Assembly: GCA_023423935.1 (NCBI GenBank)
Contig: JAFAEQ010000075.1
Span: 1-64,000, forward strand
Direction: 5' to 3'
DNA: 64,000 nucleotides
DNA from: Pseudomonadota bacterium
GTDB lineage: Bacteria; Pseudomonadota; Gammaproteobacteria; Steroidobacterales; Steroidobacteraceae
Positions within the stretch are counted from its first letter, which is position 1. Each line of letters opens with the position of its first letter. The position numbers and the translations under genes are program-made. This document shows positions 1-8,966 of this stretch, piece by piece. The notes beneath the pieces were generated by a model. That model saw only the letters and a program-made list of their open reading frames with translations. It was not told the DNA's origin and made no database searches.

Positions 1-254
1 GCCAGCGTATTGCGTGCGATGCCACCGCGAATGCCCATGTGGTACAGCTTCGCGCATTGCGCACGCAGACACGCTTCGATATCTCGAAGACTCTCGCGGA
101 ACGTCAGTTGCGCAAACATCATCACCAACAACTGATCCAGACACGAGAAGCGTTTGACCTTGTGGTCGCCATCGTAGCGAGCGACGCAACGACGAAATGT
201 ACTCAGAGGCAGGTGCGTCATCAGCTGCGCGAACACCAACTTTCCCGTGTGCAT
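1..254 (-). mobile_element. IS4-family transposase (DUF4372 type), 5' part, runs off left edge
   Basis: Reading leftward from ATG at 254 gives MHTGKLVFAQLMTHLPLSTF, followed by a block with FSCLDQLLVMMFAQLTFRES, LRDIEACLRA and KLYHMGIRGG. This is the N-terminal region typical of IS4-family transposases with a DUF4372 domain. The codon just upstream of the ATG is an in-frame TAG, so this start is firm. About 84 codons are in the window and all are open; the DDE catalytic core lies beyond position 1. The outer end of the element should fall between 255 and 415, but I could not identify an inverted repeat or target duplication there. Family call from recognised motifs; intactness unknown. Confidence 0.85.
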
Positions 255-415
255 CTAGACCACCGCCAGGTCGCTGGAGATGCCCCAGTGTGCCCAGAGC
301 GGCGTTCAAATCGAGACCACGTGAAATTTGCCAGATCATGCGTCAGATCAGTAGCTTGCGCGCGCTAATCGCAACGACGTTGGGACAGCAGTGATTGCTC
401 ACTACTCATTAATTA

Positions 416-2902
416 CTAATTGGCTCGCAACGTGACGATCGGCGGATGATTGACGACCGAGCGCGTGGCCAAGGTGCCGCTCAAGCCCACGAGTAATGCG
501 CCAGCGCTCAATCCTGCGAGCCAGATCCTCGGATCGAAGCTGTACTTCAGATTGAACACTTCCGTGGCCAGGAAATATCCAGCGAGAGAAGCACCCGCCG
601 CGGCGAGTATTCCCGCCAGAAGGCCGAGCGTAGTGAACTCCGCGGCGACGCCTTGCAACACTGTCATGCGGCTCGCGCCCAGCGTGCGCAACATGGCGCT
701 TTCATAGCGACGCTCATCGCGTGTCGACTGAATCGCCGCAAGCAGAACGGTGATGCCTGCCAGCAAAGTGAATCCGAACACGTACTGCACGGCCAACGAC
801 GCCTTGTCCATCACGTTACGGACTTGATTGAGAATGGCCTCCAGATCGATGGTCACTACCTCCGGGAACTCACGCACGAACTCGCTCAGCATCGGGCGCT
901 GTTGCGCAGGAATATGCACGCTGGTAATCAGCGTTCCGGTCGCGCCGTCGAGCACTCCGGGTGAGAACACCATGAAGAAGTTGGGCTGAAACGAATCCCA
1001 CTTCACGTCGCGGAAGCTGGTCACGCGCGCGCGAACCGTCTCGCCCGCGACGTCGTACGTGAGCTCATCGCCGAGCTTGAGTCCGAGCGATCTGGCGAGT
1101 TGTGCCTCGACCGATACTTCCGCATCTTTCACATCGGCGGGCCACCATCGCCCTGCGACGATGCGGTTGTCGGATTGCAACTCGCGCGACCACGTGAGAT
1201 TGGCCTCGCGATCCATGAAATCACGACCGCGTTCATCGGTCGGTCGCACGGAAGCCGCGTCCTGCTGATTGATACCGATGAGACGCGCGCGAATCATCGG
1301 CACCAGCCTGGGCGCGGGCAGACCTCGCTCGACCATGAACTGCTGCACGGCTTCGCCCTGATCGGGACGAATGTTGATCATGAAATGGTTGGGTGCATCG
1401 ACGGGCAGGCTTGCGCGCCAGTCCTGCATCAGGTCATCGCGCACCAGCGCAAGCAACAGCAGGACCATCAATCCCAACCCGAAGGCGACGATCTGGATGA
1501 CGCTGTCCCGGCCGCGCCGCGCGATGTTCGCCATGCCGTAACGCCATGCCACGCCGACGCTGCCACGCAAACGTCCGAGCAGACGCACGAGCATCCAACC
1601 CGCACCGGTCAGCACGACGAAGGTAACGAACGTCGCCGCCACGACGTACACGAGCAGTTTCGCATCGCGCAGAAGCCATCCCAGCAACGCCAGCAACACT
1701 GCAATGGCAGCGCCATACACCGTCACGTAACGCAGAGGCGGCGGCTCGAGGTTGCGACGCAGGACGCGTGCCGGCGGAACGCGCTTCAACTGCAGCAGCG
1801 GCGGCAAGGCAAAGCCGACCAACATCAGCACCGAGGTCATCATGCCGAGCCACAGCGCATCCCAGCTCGGCGGCGGCAGCTCGCCGCGAACCAGATCGGT
1901 GAGCAGCAACCCGATCCCGGCCTGCGCCCCAAAGCCGATGGCGGTACCGATCAATCCGGCGAGAATGCCGATCATGGTGAGCTCGAGCACACTGATCTGC
2001 AGCACCAGTGCCTGCGGAGCGCCCATGCTTTTCATCAAGGCAGCCGTGTCGAGGTGACGTGCGACGTAGCGCCGTGCAGCGATGGCGACAGCGATCGCTG
2101 CGAGTAACAGCGTTACGAGTGCCGCCAGATTGAGGAATCGCCCGGATCGATCGATGGCGGAGCGGATCTGCGGGCTCGCTTCCTGCAGATCGACGATACG
2201 CTCTGCAGGTTTCTTGACGCGGATGAGCTCCTGCTTGAGCGTATCGATCGCCTGCGCGTCGCCCGCGAACAGAGCGGCGTACTGCACGCGACTGCCCGGT
2301 TGAATGAGCCGTGTGGCTGGCAGATCTTCCAGTCGCATCAGCAGCGAGGGCGCGAGATCGACGAACGCCGAACCCTGATCCGGCCGATAGTCCAGCACTT
2401 TCGTGATGACAAACTCCGCCGCGCCAATGGTCACGCGATCGCCCACCTTCGCGTTCAACTGCGCGAGCAGCCGCGATTCGGGCCAGACTTCGAACGCGCC
2501 CGGCATGGCGTCCACTTCATAGCCCTTGCCAAAGGCGGCATCGGCGACCTTCACTTTGCCGCGCAATGGATAGGACGGTGAGACGGCACGGATGGCGGCC
2601 AGCGCAGTGTCTTCGCCATGCAGGATCACGCTGGGAAAGCTCGATTGCTCGGCGGTTCTGATTTGCTGCTTCTCCGCCATCTGGAGATAGGCGCGCTCGA
2701 TCGGATTGGGCGAGCGCACTCGCAGATCCGCCGCGATCACCTCTCCGGCTTGTCGGTCGACCGCGCGACTCACACGGCTCGTGAAGAATCCGACGGCCGT
2801 CAGCGCGGAGACAGCGACCAGCAGCGCGAGCAACAGCACGCCGAGCTCGCCGGATCTGCCGTCGCGAACCAATGCCAGCGCTGCCAGGCGAAGTGCTTTC
2901 AT
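416..2902 (-). CDS. ybbP: ABC transporter permease, FtsX/MacB family (YbbP-like)
   Basis: Inner-membrane permease of 828 residues. It has one N-terminal transmembrane segment (about residues 20-40), a large periplasmic domain, a central group of transmembrane helices around DTAALMKSMGAPQALVLQIS, a second periplasmic domain, and a C-terminal three-helix FtsX block containing YESAMLRTLGASRMTVLQGV. This duplicated layout and length match YbbP. I chose ATG at 2902 (MKALRLAALALVRDG), 8 nt after the stop of the ATPase gene, over a longer frame beginning inside that gene. The YbbA-YbbP-TesA neighbourhood is conserved in gammaproteobacteria; family members are predicted lipoprotein or hydrophobic-compound exporters. 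Substrate not known. Confidence 0.9.
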   Translation of the reverse strand: MKALRLAALALVRDGRSGELGVLLLALLVAVSALTAVGFFTSRVSRAVDRQAGEVIAADLRVRSPNPIERAYLQMAEKQQIRTAEQSSFPSVILHGEDTALAAIRAVSPSYPLRGKVKVADAAFGKGYEVDAMPGAFEVWPESRLLAQLNAKVGDRVTIGAAEFVITKVLDYRPDQGSAFVDLAPSLLMRLEDLPATRLIQPGSRVQYAALFAGDAQAIDTLKQELIRVKKPAERIVDLQEASPQIRSAIDRSGRFLNLAALVTLLLAAIAVAIAARRYVARHLDTAALMKSMGAPQALVLQISVLELTMIGILAGLIGTAIGFGAQAGIGLLLTDLVRGELPPPSWDALWLGMMTSVLMLVGFALPPLLQLKRVPPARVLRRNLEPPPLRYVTVYGAAIAVLLALLGWLLRDAKLLVYVVAATFVTFVVLTGAGWMLVRLLGRLRGSVGVAWRYGMANIARRGRDSVIQIVAFGLGLMVLLLLALVRDDLMQDWRASLPVDAPNHFMINIRPDQGEAVQQFMVERGLPAPRLVPMIRARLIGINQQDAASVRPTDERGRDFMDREANLTWSRELQSDNRIVAGRWWPADVKDAEVSVEAQLARSLGLKLGDELTYDVAGETVRARVTSFRDVKWDSFQPNFFMVFSPGVLDGATGTLITSVHIPAQQRPMLSEFVREFPEVVTIDLEAILNQVRNVMDKASLAVQYVFGFTLLAGITVLLAAIQSTRDERRYESAMLRTLGASRMTVLQGVAAEFTTLGLLAGILAAAGASLAGYFLATEVFNLKYSFDPRIWLAGLSAGALLVGLSGTLATRSVVNHPPIVTLRAN

Positions 2903-2910
2903 GCAATCGC

Positions 2911-3600
2911 CTACTGAAGGTTTTCGGGCACGACACGCCCCGCGTCGATGCGAATGATTCGCCCGCATCTGCGGGCAATGCTCTGGTCGTGCGTCACGAC
3001 GACCAATGTCGTATGCGTCTCGCGATTGAGATCGAACAGCAGCTGCATGATCCGCTCGCCGGTCGTCGAATCGAGATTGCCCGTCGGCTCATCCGCAAAG
3101 AGCACCGCGGGGCGTGTCACGAAGGCGCGCGCGATGGCGACACGCTGCTGTTCGCCGCCGGACAGTTGTCGTGGATAGTGCCCGCGGCGCGCTGTCAGGT
3201 TCACTTTGGCCAGCACTTCCTCCGCCGCTTCGCGCGCATTGGGCATGCCTGCCAGTTCTAGCGGCAGCATGACGTTCTCGAGCGCAGTGAGCGAGGGCAC
3301 GAGATGAAAGCTCTGAAAGACGAAACCGACATGGCGCGCACGAACTGCGGCACGCCCATCTTCATCGAGCGCGGTCAGCTCTGCGCCGTTCAGCCACACT
3401 TGACCGCGCGTCGGTTCGTCGAGCCCGGCCAGCAGCGCGAGCAAGGTGGACTTGCCCGCGCCCGAGGCTCCGATGATCGCAACGGTTTCTCCCGCTGTGA
3501 TATCGACATCGACCTCTGACAATATGGTCAGCGTTCCCTCGGGGCTGCTAACCTGCTTCGTGATCTGATGCGCTTTGAGAACCGTTTCGGCCATGCTCAT
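2911..3600 (-). CDS. ybbA: ABC transporter ATP-binding protein (YbbA/LolD-like)
   Basis: Cytoplasmic ATPase of about 229 residues that should power the adjacent permease. Visible motifs are Walker A GASGAGKST, Q-loop FVFQSFHLVPSLTALENVML, signature LSGGEQQRVAIARA, Walker B VLFADEPTGNLD and switch histidine VVVTHDQ. The FQSFHLVPSLTALENV region is typical of the MacB/LolD/YbbA class. Two starts are possible, ATG at 3600 (MSMAETV) or at 3594 (MAETV); a longer frame to 3633 is unlikely because it would run deep into the divergent tesA leader. The stop is 8 nt before the permease start, so the pair is one transcription unit. Divergent from tesA. Confidence 0.92.
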   Translation of the reverse strand: MSMAETVLKAHQITKQVSSPEGTLTILSEVDVDITAGETVAIIGASGAGKSTLLALLAGLDEPTRGQVWLNGAELTALDEDGRAAVRARHVGFVFQSFHLVPSLTALENVMLPLELAGMPNAREAAEEVLAKVNLTARRGHYPRQLSGGEQQRVAIARAFVTRPAVLFADEPTGNLDSTTGERIMQLLFDLNRETHTTLVVVTHDQSIARRCGRIIRIDAGRVVPENLQ

Positions 3601-3618
3601 GCAAGATTTTTTCGCGAG

Positions 3619-4266
3619 ATGATGCTTCGGCAACTCTTACTTAGGTGCGCCGCTGTCCTGTGGTTCAGTGTGTTGAGCTGTTCTCTGGCGCAGGCAGCCG
3701 CGCAGAGCGGTAGTGCGCCGGTCATTCTGATCCTCGGGGATAGCCTGAGCGCCGGATACGGAGTCCGCGTCGACGCGACATGGGTCGCATTGCTGCAGAA
3801 GCGCGTGTCGGATGAAGGGTACGGGTACAAAGTCGTGAATGCCAGCATCAGTGGGGAGACCTCCGGGGGTGCGCGCACGCGGTTGTCACGCGCGCTCGAG
3901 CTGCACAAGCCGGCGGTGGTCGTCATTGAACTGGGAGCCAACGACGGGTTGCGAGGACTACCGCTGAAGCAGGTTCGAGCCAATTTCGAAGACATGCTGC
4001 GTCAAGTACAGTCTTCCGGTGCGCGAGCAGTCCTGATCGCCATGCGCCTTCCGGTGAACTATGGCCCCGCCTACGCCGAGCAGTTGAACGGCATGTATGC
4101 GCAACTGGGCAAGGAATTTTCGGTGCCGGTCGTTCCCGAGTTCATCGAGAGCGTCGCGCTGGATCCGACCTTGATGCAGGACGATGGGCTTCATCCCAAC
4201 GCACAGGCGCAGCCGAAGTTGCTGGATGCAGTCTGGCCGACCCTGAAGGGCCTGCTGAAAAAGTAG
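3619..4266 (+). CDS. tesA: Periplasmic GDSL esterase / acyl-CoA thioesterase I
   Basis: SGNH-hydrolase of about 215 residues. The nucleophile block is ILGDSLSAGYGV, the glycine/asparagine blocks are NASISGET and ELGANDGLRG, and the catalytic Asp-His pair lies in DDGLHPNAQAQ. A signal peptide (MMLRQLLLRCAAVLWFSVLS, cleavage near AQA) predicts periplasmic location. The start is ATG 3619 or 3622; the frame opens farther upstream, but that extension would place about 17 charged residues before the signal peptide. Family activity is hydrolysis of acyl-CoA, esters and lysophospholipids. It diverges from the YbbA/YbbP genes, the conserved E. coli arrangement, and precedes fadD. Confidence 0.93.
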   Translation: MMLRQLLLRCAAVLWFSVLSCSLAQAAAQSGSAPVILILGDSLSAGYGVRVDATWVALLQKRVSDEGYGYKVVNASISGETSGGARTRLSRALELHKPAVVVIELGANDGLRGLPLKQVRANFEDMLRQVQSSGARAVLIAMRLPVNYGPAYAEQLNGMYAQLGKEFSVPVVPEFIESVALDPTLMQDDGLHPNAQAQPKLLDAVWPTLKGLLKK

Positions 4267-4344
4267 CCGTGCCCGTTTCGGCCGATGCATCCGATGGCAC
4301 GCCAACTACAACAACAGAATCTAGAGCTTCCTGTAGGGGACCGC

Positions 4345-6018
4345 ATGAACAAGATCTGGCTCAAGAACTATCCGCCCGGCGTTCCTGCCGAGATTAATCC
4401 CAACGAGTTCGGCTCGCTGCGCGAGCTCGCCGATACCGCGTGCTCGCGCTTCGCCGATGCGCCGGCTTACACGAGCATGGGGACGACCATCACCTATGCG
4501 GAGTACCAGACGCGTGCGCGCGCTTTCGCAGCCTATCTGCGCAATGCCGGACTGAAGAAGGGCGATCGAATCGCGCTGATGATGCCGAACGTGCTGCAGT
4601 ACCCGATCGCACTTTATGGAGCTCTGCTCGCTGGACTTACGATCGTCAACACCAATCCGTTGTACACGGCACGCGAGCTGGAACATCAGCTCGTCGACTC
4701 CGGAGCGAAAGCCATCGTCATCCTGGAAAATTTCGCTCACACGCTGGAACAGGTGATCGACAAGACGACGCTCAGCCTGATCATCACCACATCGGTTGGC
4801 GATCAGCTCAAATGGCCGAAGTCGACCCTCGTGAATCTGGTCGTCAAATATGTCCGCAGACAAGTTCGCAAGTGGGAGCTGCCATCAACGGTCGCTTTCA
4901 ACGATGCGCTGAATCAAGGCCGCTTTCTCGAATTCGAGCCCGTCAGCCTGTCGCACGATGACATTGCGTTCCTGCAATACACGGGAGGAACCACCGGTGT
5001 CGCGAAGGGCGCCATGCTCACCCACCGCAACATGGTTGCGAACGTCCTGCAGTCTGCCGCATGGATCGGATCCGAGGCGCGACCGGGAAGCGACACTGTC
5101 ATCACGGCGCTGCCGCTGTATCACATCTTCGCGCTCACGGCGAACTGGATGGTGTTCCTGAACTTCGGTGCTCACAACATTCTCATCGTGAATGCGCGCG
5201 ACTTTCCCGCATTCGTGGCGGAGCTCAAGAAGTACACCTTCACCTACTTCAGCGGCGTCAACACGCTGTTCAATGCGTTGCTGCACACGCCAGGCTTCGC
5301 CGACGTGGATTTCTCCGAACTGCGAATCACTCTCGGCGGTGGCATGGCAGTGCAACGCTCCGTGGCGGAACACTGGAAGAAAGTCACGGGGCACGTGCTC
5401 ACACAGGCATGGGGCCTCACGGAAACCTCGCCTGCTGCCTGCATCAACCCATTCGGTCTCGACTACAACGGATCGATCGGACTGCCCATTCCGTCGACGG
5501 AGATTTCCATCCGTGACGATGCCGGCAATGAGCTTGGTTTGGGCCAGATCGGAGAGATCTGCGTACGCGGCCCGCAAGTCATGCTGGGCTACTGGAATCG
5601 TCCCGAAGAAACCTCCAAGGTCATGCTGGACGGAAACTGGCTGCGCACCGGCGACATCGGCCGCATGGACGAAGAGGGTTTCGTCTTCATCGAAGACCGC
5701 AAGAAGGACATGATCCTGGTGTCCGGTTTCAACGTGTATCCGAACGAAGTCGAGAGTGTCGCAGCGACGCACCCCGGCGTGCTCGAGGTGGCGGCTGTCG
5801 CGCAGCCCGATGAGCACTCAGGCGAAGTCGTCGCACTGTTCGTGGTGCGCAAGGATCCGAACCTGACCGAGCAGCAGCTCATCGACTTCTGCCGCCAGGA
5901 GCTCACCGGCTACAAGCGCCCCAAACACGTGTACTTCCGCGACGAACTGCCGAAAACCAACGTCGGCAAGATCCTGCGCCGCGCGCTGCGTGACCAGTTG
6001 CCGAAGGCAGGGAGCTGA
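4345..6018 (+). CDS. fadD: Long-chain fatty acid-CoA ligase
   Basis: Acyl-adenylate-forming enzyme of 557 residues that makes acyl-CoA from fatty acid, ATP and CoA. The phosphate-binding loop YTGGTTGVAKGAMLTHRN is near residue 212, the A5 motif QAWGLTETSPAACINPF is in the middle, the A8 hinge TGDIGRMDEEGF is near 435, and the A10 lysine is in NVGKILRRALRD near 540. Start ATG 4345 (MNKIWLKNY) follows a good ribosome binding site, TAGGGGA. It lies 78 bp after tesA, plausibly in the same fatty-acid unit. The last 60 bp of the gene recur in degraded form twice downstream (6168-6226 and 6377-6427), showing a tandem duplication that included the gene end. Confidence 0.93.
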   Translation: MNKIWLKNYPPGVPAEINPNEFGSLRELADTACSRFADAPAYTSMGTTITYAEYQTRARAFAAYLRNAGLKKGDRIALMMPNVLQYPIALYGALLAGLTIVNTNPLYTARELEHQLVDSGAKAIVILENFAHTLEQVIDKTTLSLIITTSVGDQLKWPKSTLVNLVVKYVRRQVRKWELPSTVAFNDALNQGRFLEFEPVSLSHDDIAFLQYTGGTTGVAKGAMLTHRNMVANVLQSAAWIGSEARPGSDTVITALPLYHIFALTANWMVFLNFGAHNILIVNARDFPAFVAELKKYTFTYFSGVNTLFNALLHTPGFADVDFSELRITLGGGMAVQRSVAEHWKKVTGHVLTQAWGLTETSPAACINPFGLDYNGSIGLPIPSTEISIRDDAGNELGLGQIGEICVRGPQVMLGYWNRPEETSKVMLDGNWLRTGDIGRMDEEGFVFIEDRKKDMILVSGFNVYPNEVESVAATHPGVLEVAAVAQPDEHSGEVVALFVVRKDPNLTEQQLIDFCRQELTGYKRPKHVYFRDELPKTNVGKILRRALRDQLPKAGS

Positions 6019-6167
6019 AGATTGAGGACGGCCGCAAAGACCGCAAGAAGGAATGTGAAATCCTTGCGGTGAGAGTGTGGCCGTCAGCTTAGGAGCGAAC
6101 TCGAGAGGCGGATGGCTGCGCGCCCACTCTGCGACCCAGCTTTCTTTTGCGGTCTTTTGCGGCTACC

Positions 6168-6226
6168 TCCGTCGGTGAGATCCTGCGTCGCGCATTACGC
6201 GACCGGTGTCGAAGACAGAGAGCTGA
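6168..6226 (+). pseudogene. Duplicated 3' end of fadD, copy 1
   Basis: Fifty-nine bases align with the last 60 bases of fadD (5959-6018). Both read GATCCTGCG, CGCGC, GACC and GAGCTGA at matching places. Translated in the fadD frame it begins TSVGEILRRALRDR, against TNVGKILRRALRDQ in the real gene, and then shifts frame after a one-base loss. It is too short to be a gene and marks the joint of a tandem duplication. Confidence 0.8.
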
Positions 6227-6376
6227 GGAATGAGACGGCCGCAAAGACCGCAGAAAAGAATCTCGAGTCCTTGCGGTGAGCGTGTGGCCGTCAACTTAGG
6301 AGCGAACTCGAGAGGCCGGGGCTGCGCGGCCCATTCTGCGCACCCAGCTTTCTTTTTTGCGGTCTTTGCGGCCACC

Positions 6377-6427
6377 TCCGTCGGTGAGATCCGCACTACG
6401 CGACCAGTGTCGAAGGCAGAGAGCTGA
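6377..6427 (+). pseudogene. Duplicated 3' end of fadD, copy 2 (internal deletion)
   Basis: This second relic of the fadD tail has the same ends as copy 1 (TCCGTCGGTGAGATCC and GTGTCGAAGGCAGAGAGCTGA-like end) but lacks about 8 bases in the middle. It shares with copy 1 substitutions that are absent from fadD, for example GGTGAG for GGCAAG. The duplication therefore probably amplified from an already diverged copy. Confidence 0.75.
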
Positions 6428-6580
6428 GGAATTGACGGCCGCAAGGACCGCAAGAGGAATCTGAAATCCTTGCGGTTAGCATGTGGCCGTCGACTCAGGA
6501 GCGAGCCTGAGAGGTCTGTGGCAACCGCGAGCCGTTCCGCTCCAGCTTTTCTTTTTGCGGTCTTTGCGGCTATCTCTTTC

Positions 6581-7639
6581 TCACGTGTGATAGGCCGGGC
6601 TCAGCTCGTGTACCGCGGCGATCATCGCGCCGGCGTGCTCTGGATCGACGCCGGGGTGAATGCCATGGCCGAGGTTGAACACGTGGCCGTGGCCTTTGCC
6701 GTAGCTCGCAAGCACGCGCGCAACGTTTTCCCGAATCTTCTCCGGTGACGCGTACAGCACGTTAGGATCGAGATTGCCCTGCAGCGCCCTCGAGTCCTTC
6801 ACCGCGGCGCGTGCATCGGCGAGATCCGTGGTCCAGTCGACACCGAGCGCATCACACGCGGTTTGCGCCATCTGCCCCAGCCATGCGCCACCGCCCTTCG
6901 TGAACAGAATGATCGGCACGCGACGTCCATCGCGCTCGCGGACGAGTGCGTCGACGATCTGCTGCATGTAATCGAGCGAGAATTCCCGATACTGCGCCGG
7001 CGCGAGCACGCCGCCCCAGGTGTCGAAGATCATGATGGCTTGAGCGCCCGCTTCGATCTGCGCATTGAGATACGCGATGGTTGATTGCGCGAGCACGTCG
7101 AGAAGTCGATGCAGTGTGGCAGGCTCATCGAACATGAGTTTCTTGATGCGGCTGAACTCACGCGAGCTGCCGCCTTCGACCACGTAAGTACCCACCGTCC
7201 ATGGACTACCCGCAAAGCCGATCAATGGAACCCGGCCAGCCAGTTCCTTGCGAATGAGCGAGACCGCATCGAGCACATAGCGAAGCTCCCGAGACGGATC
7301 GGGTACAGACAGCTTCGCCACGTCGGCGGCGGATCGCACCGGACGTTCGATCTTCGGGCCTTCGCCGGTTTCGAACTGCAATCCCAGACCGAGCGCGTGC
7401 GGAATGGTCAGGATGTCCGAGAACAGGATCGCGGCATCCAGTGGATAGCGCGCGAGCGGCTGGAGCGTAACTTCGCAGGCAAGCTCGGGCGTCATGCAGA
7501 GCTTCAGAAAGCTGCCAGCTTGCGCACGGGTCGCGCGATATTCGGGAAGATAGCGTCCCGCCTGTCGCATCATCCATACGGGAGTGCGATCCACGGGTTG
7601 TCGCAGCAAGGCACGAAGCAGAAGATCGTTCTGAAGCAC
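6581..7639 (-). CDS. hemE: Uroporphyrinogen decarboxylase
   Basis: Cytosolic heme-pathway enzyme of 352 residues that decarboxylates uroporphyrinogen III to coproporphyrinogen III. The N-terminal signature RTPVWMMRQAGRYLPEYR carries the conserved active-site arginines. ILFSDILTIPHALGLGLQFE contains the conserved aspartate, and GFAGSPWTVGTYVVEGG matches the second family signature. The start is GTG at 7639 (VLQNDLLLRALLRQP), which aligns with E. coli HemE just after its N-terminus; I see no strong ribosome binding site. The gene is last in the leftward run aroK-aroB-dgt-hemE, 80 bp after dgt, and converges on fadD across the tandem repeats. Confidence 0.95.
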   Translation of the reverse strand: MLQNDLLLRALLRQPVDRTPVWMMRQAGRYLPEYRATRAQAGSFLKLCMTPELACEVTLQPLARYPLDAAILFSDILTIPHALGLGLQFETGEGPKIERPVRSAADVAKLSVPDPSRELRYVLDAVSLIRKELAGRVPLIGFAGSPWTVGTYVVEGGSSREFSRIKKLMFDEPATLHRLLDVLAQSTIAYLNAQIEAGAQAIMIFDTWGGVLAPAQYREFSLDYMQQIVDALVRERDGRRVPIILFTKGGGAWLGQMAQTACDALGVDWTTDLADARAAVKDSRALQGNLDPNVLYASPEKIRENVARVLASYGKGHGHVFNLGHGIHPGVDPEHAGAMIAAVHELSPAYHT

Positions 7640-7719
7640 GGCTGAAGATCTGATTGGGACGAGGGCCCGACAGGCTACAGGGTATCGGCGCAGGCGTGAA
7701 AGTACGCGATGCGAAATGC

Positions 7720-8883
7720 TCAGCTGCGCTTGGCCGGATCGAACAGGCGCTCGTATTCGACGATCGCATAGCGATCGGTCATGCCTGCGATGTAGTCGGC
7801 CACTGCACGCGCGCGTCCGGTTTCGCCGGATTGAGACTCCATATCGCGTGCTGCTTCCGCATGCTCGGAAGGCAACAGCTCCGGCCGACCAAAGAACGCT
7901 TCGAACAGACCACGAACGACCGTGTTCGCCTTGTTGGTCATGCGCAGCACCCGGTAGTGTCGATAGACATGGTCGCGCAGATACCGCTTCAGCTCGAGAT
8001 GCTCCGCTGTCACACCCTCGCTGAAGCCGACCAACACCCGCGGTTGCTTGCGGACGGCATCCACCGATTCTGGCGCTGCCTCGGCAATGGCGGCCGATGA
8101 CGTTTCGATCAGATCTGTCGCCACGTAGTTGATCATGCGGCGGACGACTTCGTGGATCAGGCGCCGGTCGCTGACTTCCGGATATTCGGCGAGCACGATC
8201 TCGTACTGGCGCCGGAAGAGTGGAACCTCGCGCAGTTCCTCGATGTTCAGCAGCCCTGCGCGCAACCCATCGTCGAGATCGTGGTTGTTGTAGGCGATCT
8301 CATCGGCCAGATTCGCGATCTGCGCTTCCAGCGAAGGTTGCTCGCGCTTGATGAAGCGTTCACCCACATCGCCGAGCTGTCGCGCATTGTTAACCGAGCA
8401 GTGCTTGAGAATCCCTTCGCGCGATTCGAAGGTCAGATTCAGTCCCGGAAACGCCGCGTAACGCTCCTCCAACTCATCGACGACGCGCAGCGACTGCAGG
8501 TTGTGCTCGAAGCCGCCGAACGGCTTCATGCAGTCGTTGAGCGCGTCCTGGCCCGCGTGACCGAACGGGGTGTGACCGAGATCGTGAGCCAGGCAAATCG
8601 CCTCCGCGAGCGTCTCATTCAGCTGCAGCGCACGGGCAATGGTACGGGCGATCTGGGCAACTTCGATCGAGTGCGTAAGTCGCGTGCGATAGAGATCGCC
8701 CTCATGGTTCACGAAGACCTGCGTCTTATAAACGAGGCGGCGAAAGGCGGTCGAATGAATGATGCGATCGCGATCGCGCTGGAACTCGCCGCGAAAGGTG
8801 GGTGCGCGTTCCTTATAGCGGCGGCCGCGGGACTGTTCGTCGCTTGCTGCGTAAGGCGCGAGGCTGATGGGTGCAGAATTCAT
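7720..8883 (-). CDS. dgt: dGTPase-like HD-domain triphosphohydrolase
   Basis: A 387-residue HD-superfamily protein related to the dGTP triphosphohydrolases that release deoxynucleoside and tripolyphosphate. The metal-binding motif runs from THSIEVAQIARTIARAL through AICLAHDLGHTPFGHAG; a further conserved piece is LADEIAYNNHDLDDGL. The N-terminus has the usual RDRDRIIHSTAFRRLVYKTQ block. Its length matches the dGTPase-like type 2 class rather than the roughly 500-residue E. coli enzyme. Start ATG 8883. It sits between aroB (83 bp upstream) and hemE (80 bp downstream); aroB next to a dgt-like gene is common in proteobacteria. Substrate range is not readable from sequence. Confidence 0.9.
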   Translation of the reverse strand: MNSAPISLAPYAASDEQSRGRRYKERAPTFRGEFQRDRDRIIHSTAFRRLVYKTQVFVNHEGDLYRTRLTHSIEVAQIARTIARALQLNETLAEAICLAHDLGHTPFGHAGQDALNDCMKPFGGFEHNLQSLRVVDELEERYAAFPGLNLTFESREGILKHCSVNNARQLGDVGERFIKREQPSLEAQIANLADEIAYNNHDLDDGLRAGLLNIEELREVPLFRRQYEIVLAEYPEVSDRRLIHEVVRRMINYVATDLIETSSAAIAEAAPESVDAVRKQPRVLVGFSEGVTAEHLELKRYLRDHVYRHYRVLRMTNKANTVVRGLFEAFFGRPELLPSEHAEAARDMESQSGETGRARAVADYIAGMTDRYAIVEYERLFDPAKRS

Positions 8884-8966
8884 GGAGCTCTTCGGTCACC
8901 GCTGAGGACTGCAATCGAGAATCCAGCTTCGAGACAGCTTTCGGCTCGCAGACCTCGCGGTCCGGC

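Larger units (their letters stand above)
6019..6580. repeat. Three tandem copies of an inverted-repeat element, two of them followed by a fadD-tail copy
   Basis: The convergent fadD/hemE intergenic region is built of three units starting near 6019, 6227 and 6428, about 208, 201 and 153 bp long. Each opens with GACGGCCGCAARGACCGCA and closes with TTTTGCGGTCTTTGCGGC (one copy has an extra T), so its ends are inverted repeats that could fold into a long hairpin. The interiors share TCCTTGCGGT, TGTGGCCGTC and GGAGCGA. After the first and second units there is a degraded copy of the last 50-60 bp of fadD (6168-6226, 6377-6427). No coding potential is seen. A possible role is two-way transcription termination. 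Confidence 0.85.

Noticed and set aside
1100..2107. A 335-codon open frame on the plus strand
   Set aside because: It is fully antisense to the YbbP-like permease, His/Gln/Arg-rich, and arises from the codon bias of the real gene.
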